DNA of 7,865 bases from Gammaproteobacteria bacterium (lineage in GTDB: Bacteria; Pseudomonadota; Gammaproteobacteria; DSM-19610): assembly GCA_011371465.1 (NCBI GenBank), contig DRQL01000147.1, positions 1-7,865 of the forward strand, written 5' to 3'. The notes beneath the pieces were generated by a model that saw only the letters and a list, made by a program, of their open reading frames with translations, searched no databases and was not told where the DNA came from. The stretch's first letter is position 1. Each line of letters opens with the position of its first letter. This document shows, piece by piece, positions 6,940-7,865 of this stretch. The position numbers and the translations under genes are program-made.

Positions 6940-7079
6940 CCGTTCCTTACTCCTTCCCGTCCCAGCTGACGGCATGCACGGCTAGCGTAGCGGGAAACAG
7001 CACGGATGAAAAGGCCATTAGACATTTGTCGGTTGCTTTGCAACACTGCGGAAAAACGCAGGAGCGGGGTAAGGCAGAG
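6940..7079. promoter_or_regulatory. Divergent intergenic control region
   Basis: This spacer must hold the start signals for both the minus-strand GGDEF-EAL gene and the plus-strand hydrolase gene. The Shine-Dalgarno of the former is AAGGAG/AAGGA (6955-6943, minus strand); that of the latter is AAGG, five bases before its ATG at 7080. A weak minus-strand promoter candidate is TTTTCA (7012-7007) with a 17-base spacer and TACGCT (6989-6984). No convincing plus-strand promoter was seen. Three short dyads lie in a row: GACA-TT-TGTC (7021-7030), GTTGC-TTT-GCAAC (7032-7044) and CTGCG-GAAAAA-CGCAG (7046-7061). The last may form a hairpin in the hydrolase mRNA leader. Confidence 0.35.
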
Positions 7080-7865
7080 ATGAAAACGGTATGGCAATGG
7101 CTGCTGGTCGTGAGCGTCGGCAGCCTGATGATGGCGTCGGCTTCGGCCGAAGTGCACAGCAAGCAGGTGCGCTACCGGCATGCGGGTGCGGAACTCGAGG
7201 GTTACCTGGCCTGGGACGACCGCTTTCACGGCAAGCGTCCGGGTGTGCTGGTGGTGCACGAATGGTGGGGCCTGAATGACTACGCCCGCTCGCGGGTACG
7301 CCAGCTGGCCGAGCAGGGGTATGTCGCGTTTGCGCTCGATATGTACGGCAGCGGCAAGGTGACCAGCCACCCGGACCAGGCCAGCACCTGGATGAAGGAA
7401 ATCCAGCAGAACACGGCGCAGTGGGTGAGCCGGGCGGACGCCGGACTGACGGTGTTGCGCCAACAGGAACAGGTCGATGGAGAGCGTCTGGCCGCCATCG
7501 GTTATTGTTTTGGTGGCGCAACGGTCATGGAAATGGCCTATGCGGGTCTGGATGTCGATTTCGTAGCCAGTTTCCACGGGTCGCTGCCGGTTGCCGATGA
7601 CCGCCAGCAGCAGGCGATCCGGGCAAGAATCCTGGTGGCACACGGGAACGCGGACCCGTTTGTGCCGACGACGCAGGTGCAGGCTTTTCGCGATGCGCTG
7701 GAAAAATCCGGCGCCGACTGGACCATGATGGAATTTGGTGGCGTAAAACACAGCTTCACCAACCCGTCAGCGGCGGACTACGGACTCGATGCGCTGGCCT
7801 ACGACGCCGAAGCCGACCACCAGTCCTGGCAGATGCTGCTGTGGTTGCTCGAAGACACCTTCAAG
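7080..7865 (+). CDS. Exported dienelactone hydrolase family protein (3' end missing)
   Basis: Alpha/beta-hydrolase of the dienelactone hydrolase (DLH) family, predicted to hydrolyse an ester or lactone outside the cytoplasm. 262 codons are visible with no stop, so a short C-terminal piece lies beyond the window. A Sec signal peptide occupies 1-23 (basic start, hydrophobic core, cleavage expected after ASA), which puts the enzyme in the periplasm. The DLH triad is complete: nucleophile C143 in GYCFGG, D192 in HGNADPFVP and H224 in KHSFTNP. E61 in HEWWGL matches the Glu that contacts the Cys in classical DLH. The start is supported by AAGG five bases upstream and by the signal peptide. It is divergent from the c-di-GMP gene, with no aromatic-degradation genes in view, so chloroaromatic breakdown should not be assumed. 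The true substrate is unknown. Confidence 0.93.
   Translation, partial: MKTVWQWLLVVSVGSLMMASASAEVHSKQVRYRHAGAELEGYLAWDDRFHGKRPGVLVVHEWWGLNDYARSRVRQLAEQGYVAFALDMYGSGKVTSHPDQASTWMKEIQQNTAQWVSRADAGLTVLRQQEQVDGERLAAIGYCFGGATVMEMAYAGLDVDFVASFHGSLPVADDRQQQAIRARILVAHGNADPFVPTTQVQAFRDALEKSGADWTMMEFGGVKHSFTNPSAADYGLDALAYDAEADHQSWQMLLWLLEDTFK

Noticed and set aside
6879..7751. 290-codon minus-strand open frame
   Set aside because: It is antisense to the hydrolase gene and overlaps the start of the GGDEF-EAL gene in another frame; it has no recognisable motifs.
1..7865. Defence system, CRISPR array, toxin-antitoxin pair or mobile element
   Set aside because: Both strands were read for direct repeat arrays, transposase or integrase motifs, nuclease or helicase motifs and tRNA-like sequences; none was found.

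Overview
This is a GC-rich window (about 60 % by eye) from a Proteobacterium, most likely a gammaproteobacterium. The YadG/YadH-type ABC exporter matches the Escherichia coli pair almost motif for motif. The C-terminal Gly-rich/Cys sorting tail and the 'choice-of-anchor' domains are typical of free-living, often sulfur-oxidising, gamma- and betaproteobacteria. The genus is not determinable from this sequence alone. No tRNA, rRNA, CRISPR array, insertion sequence or phage gene was seen.

Layout. Positions 1-3906 hold a tightly packed minus-strand cluster. In transcription order it is: an exported cyclophilin-type peptidyl-prolyl isomerase fused to two choice-of-anchor D repeats, a choice-of-anchor U domain and a C-terminal sorting tail (3906-1807); a 60-63-residue protein with two membrane helices (1785-1594); the YadG-like ABC ATPase (1545-613); and the YadH-like ABC-2 permease (613 to beyond position 1, 3' end missing). 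Gaps are 21 bp and 48 bp, then a 1-base TGATG overlap, so the four genes are probably one operon. A 258-bp AT-richer spacer (3907-4164) supplies a good -10 box for this operon and contains several dyads. Upstream lies a minus-strand membrane-bound PAS-PAS-GGDEF-EAL protein of cyclic-di-GMP metabolism (6939-4165), with both catalytic sites intact. A spacer of about 140 bp (6940-7079) separates it from a divergent plus-strand gene for an exported dienelactone-hydrolase-family protein (7080 to beyond the window end, 3' end missing).

How the genes may work together. The safest functional statement is that the left cluster pairs an envelope- or surface-directed prolyl isomerase with an ABC-2 exporter of unknown substrate and a small membrane protein. 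Whether the three parts cooperate is inference from gene order. The c-di-GMP enzyme and the hydrolase share only a divergent control region. The most unusual items are the anchored cyclophilin fusion and the small two-helix protein between it and the exporter.
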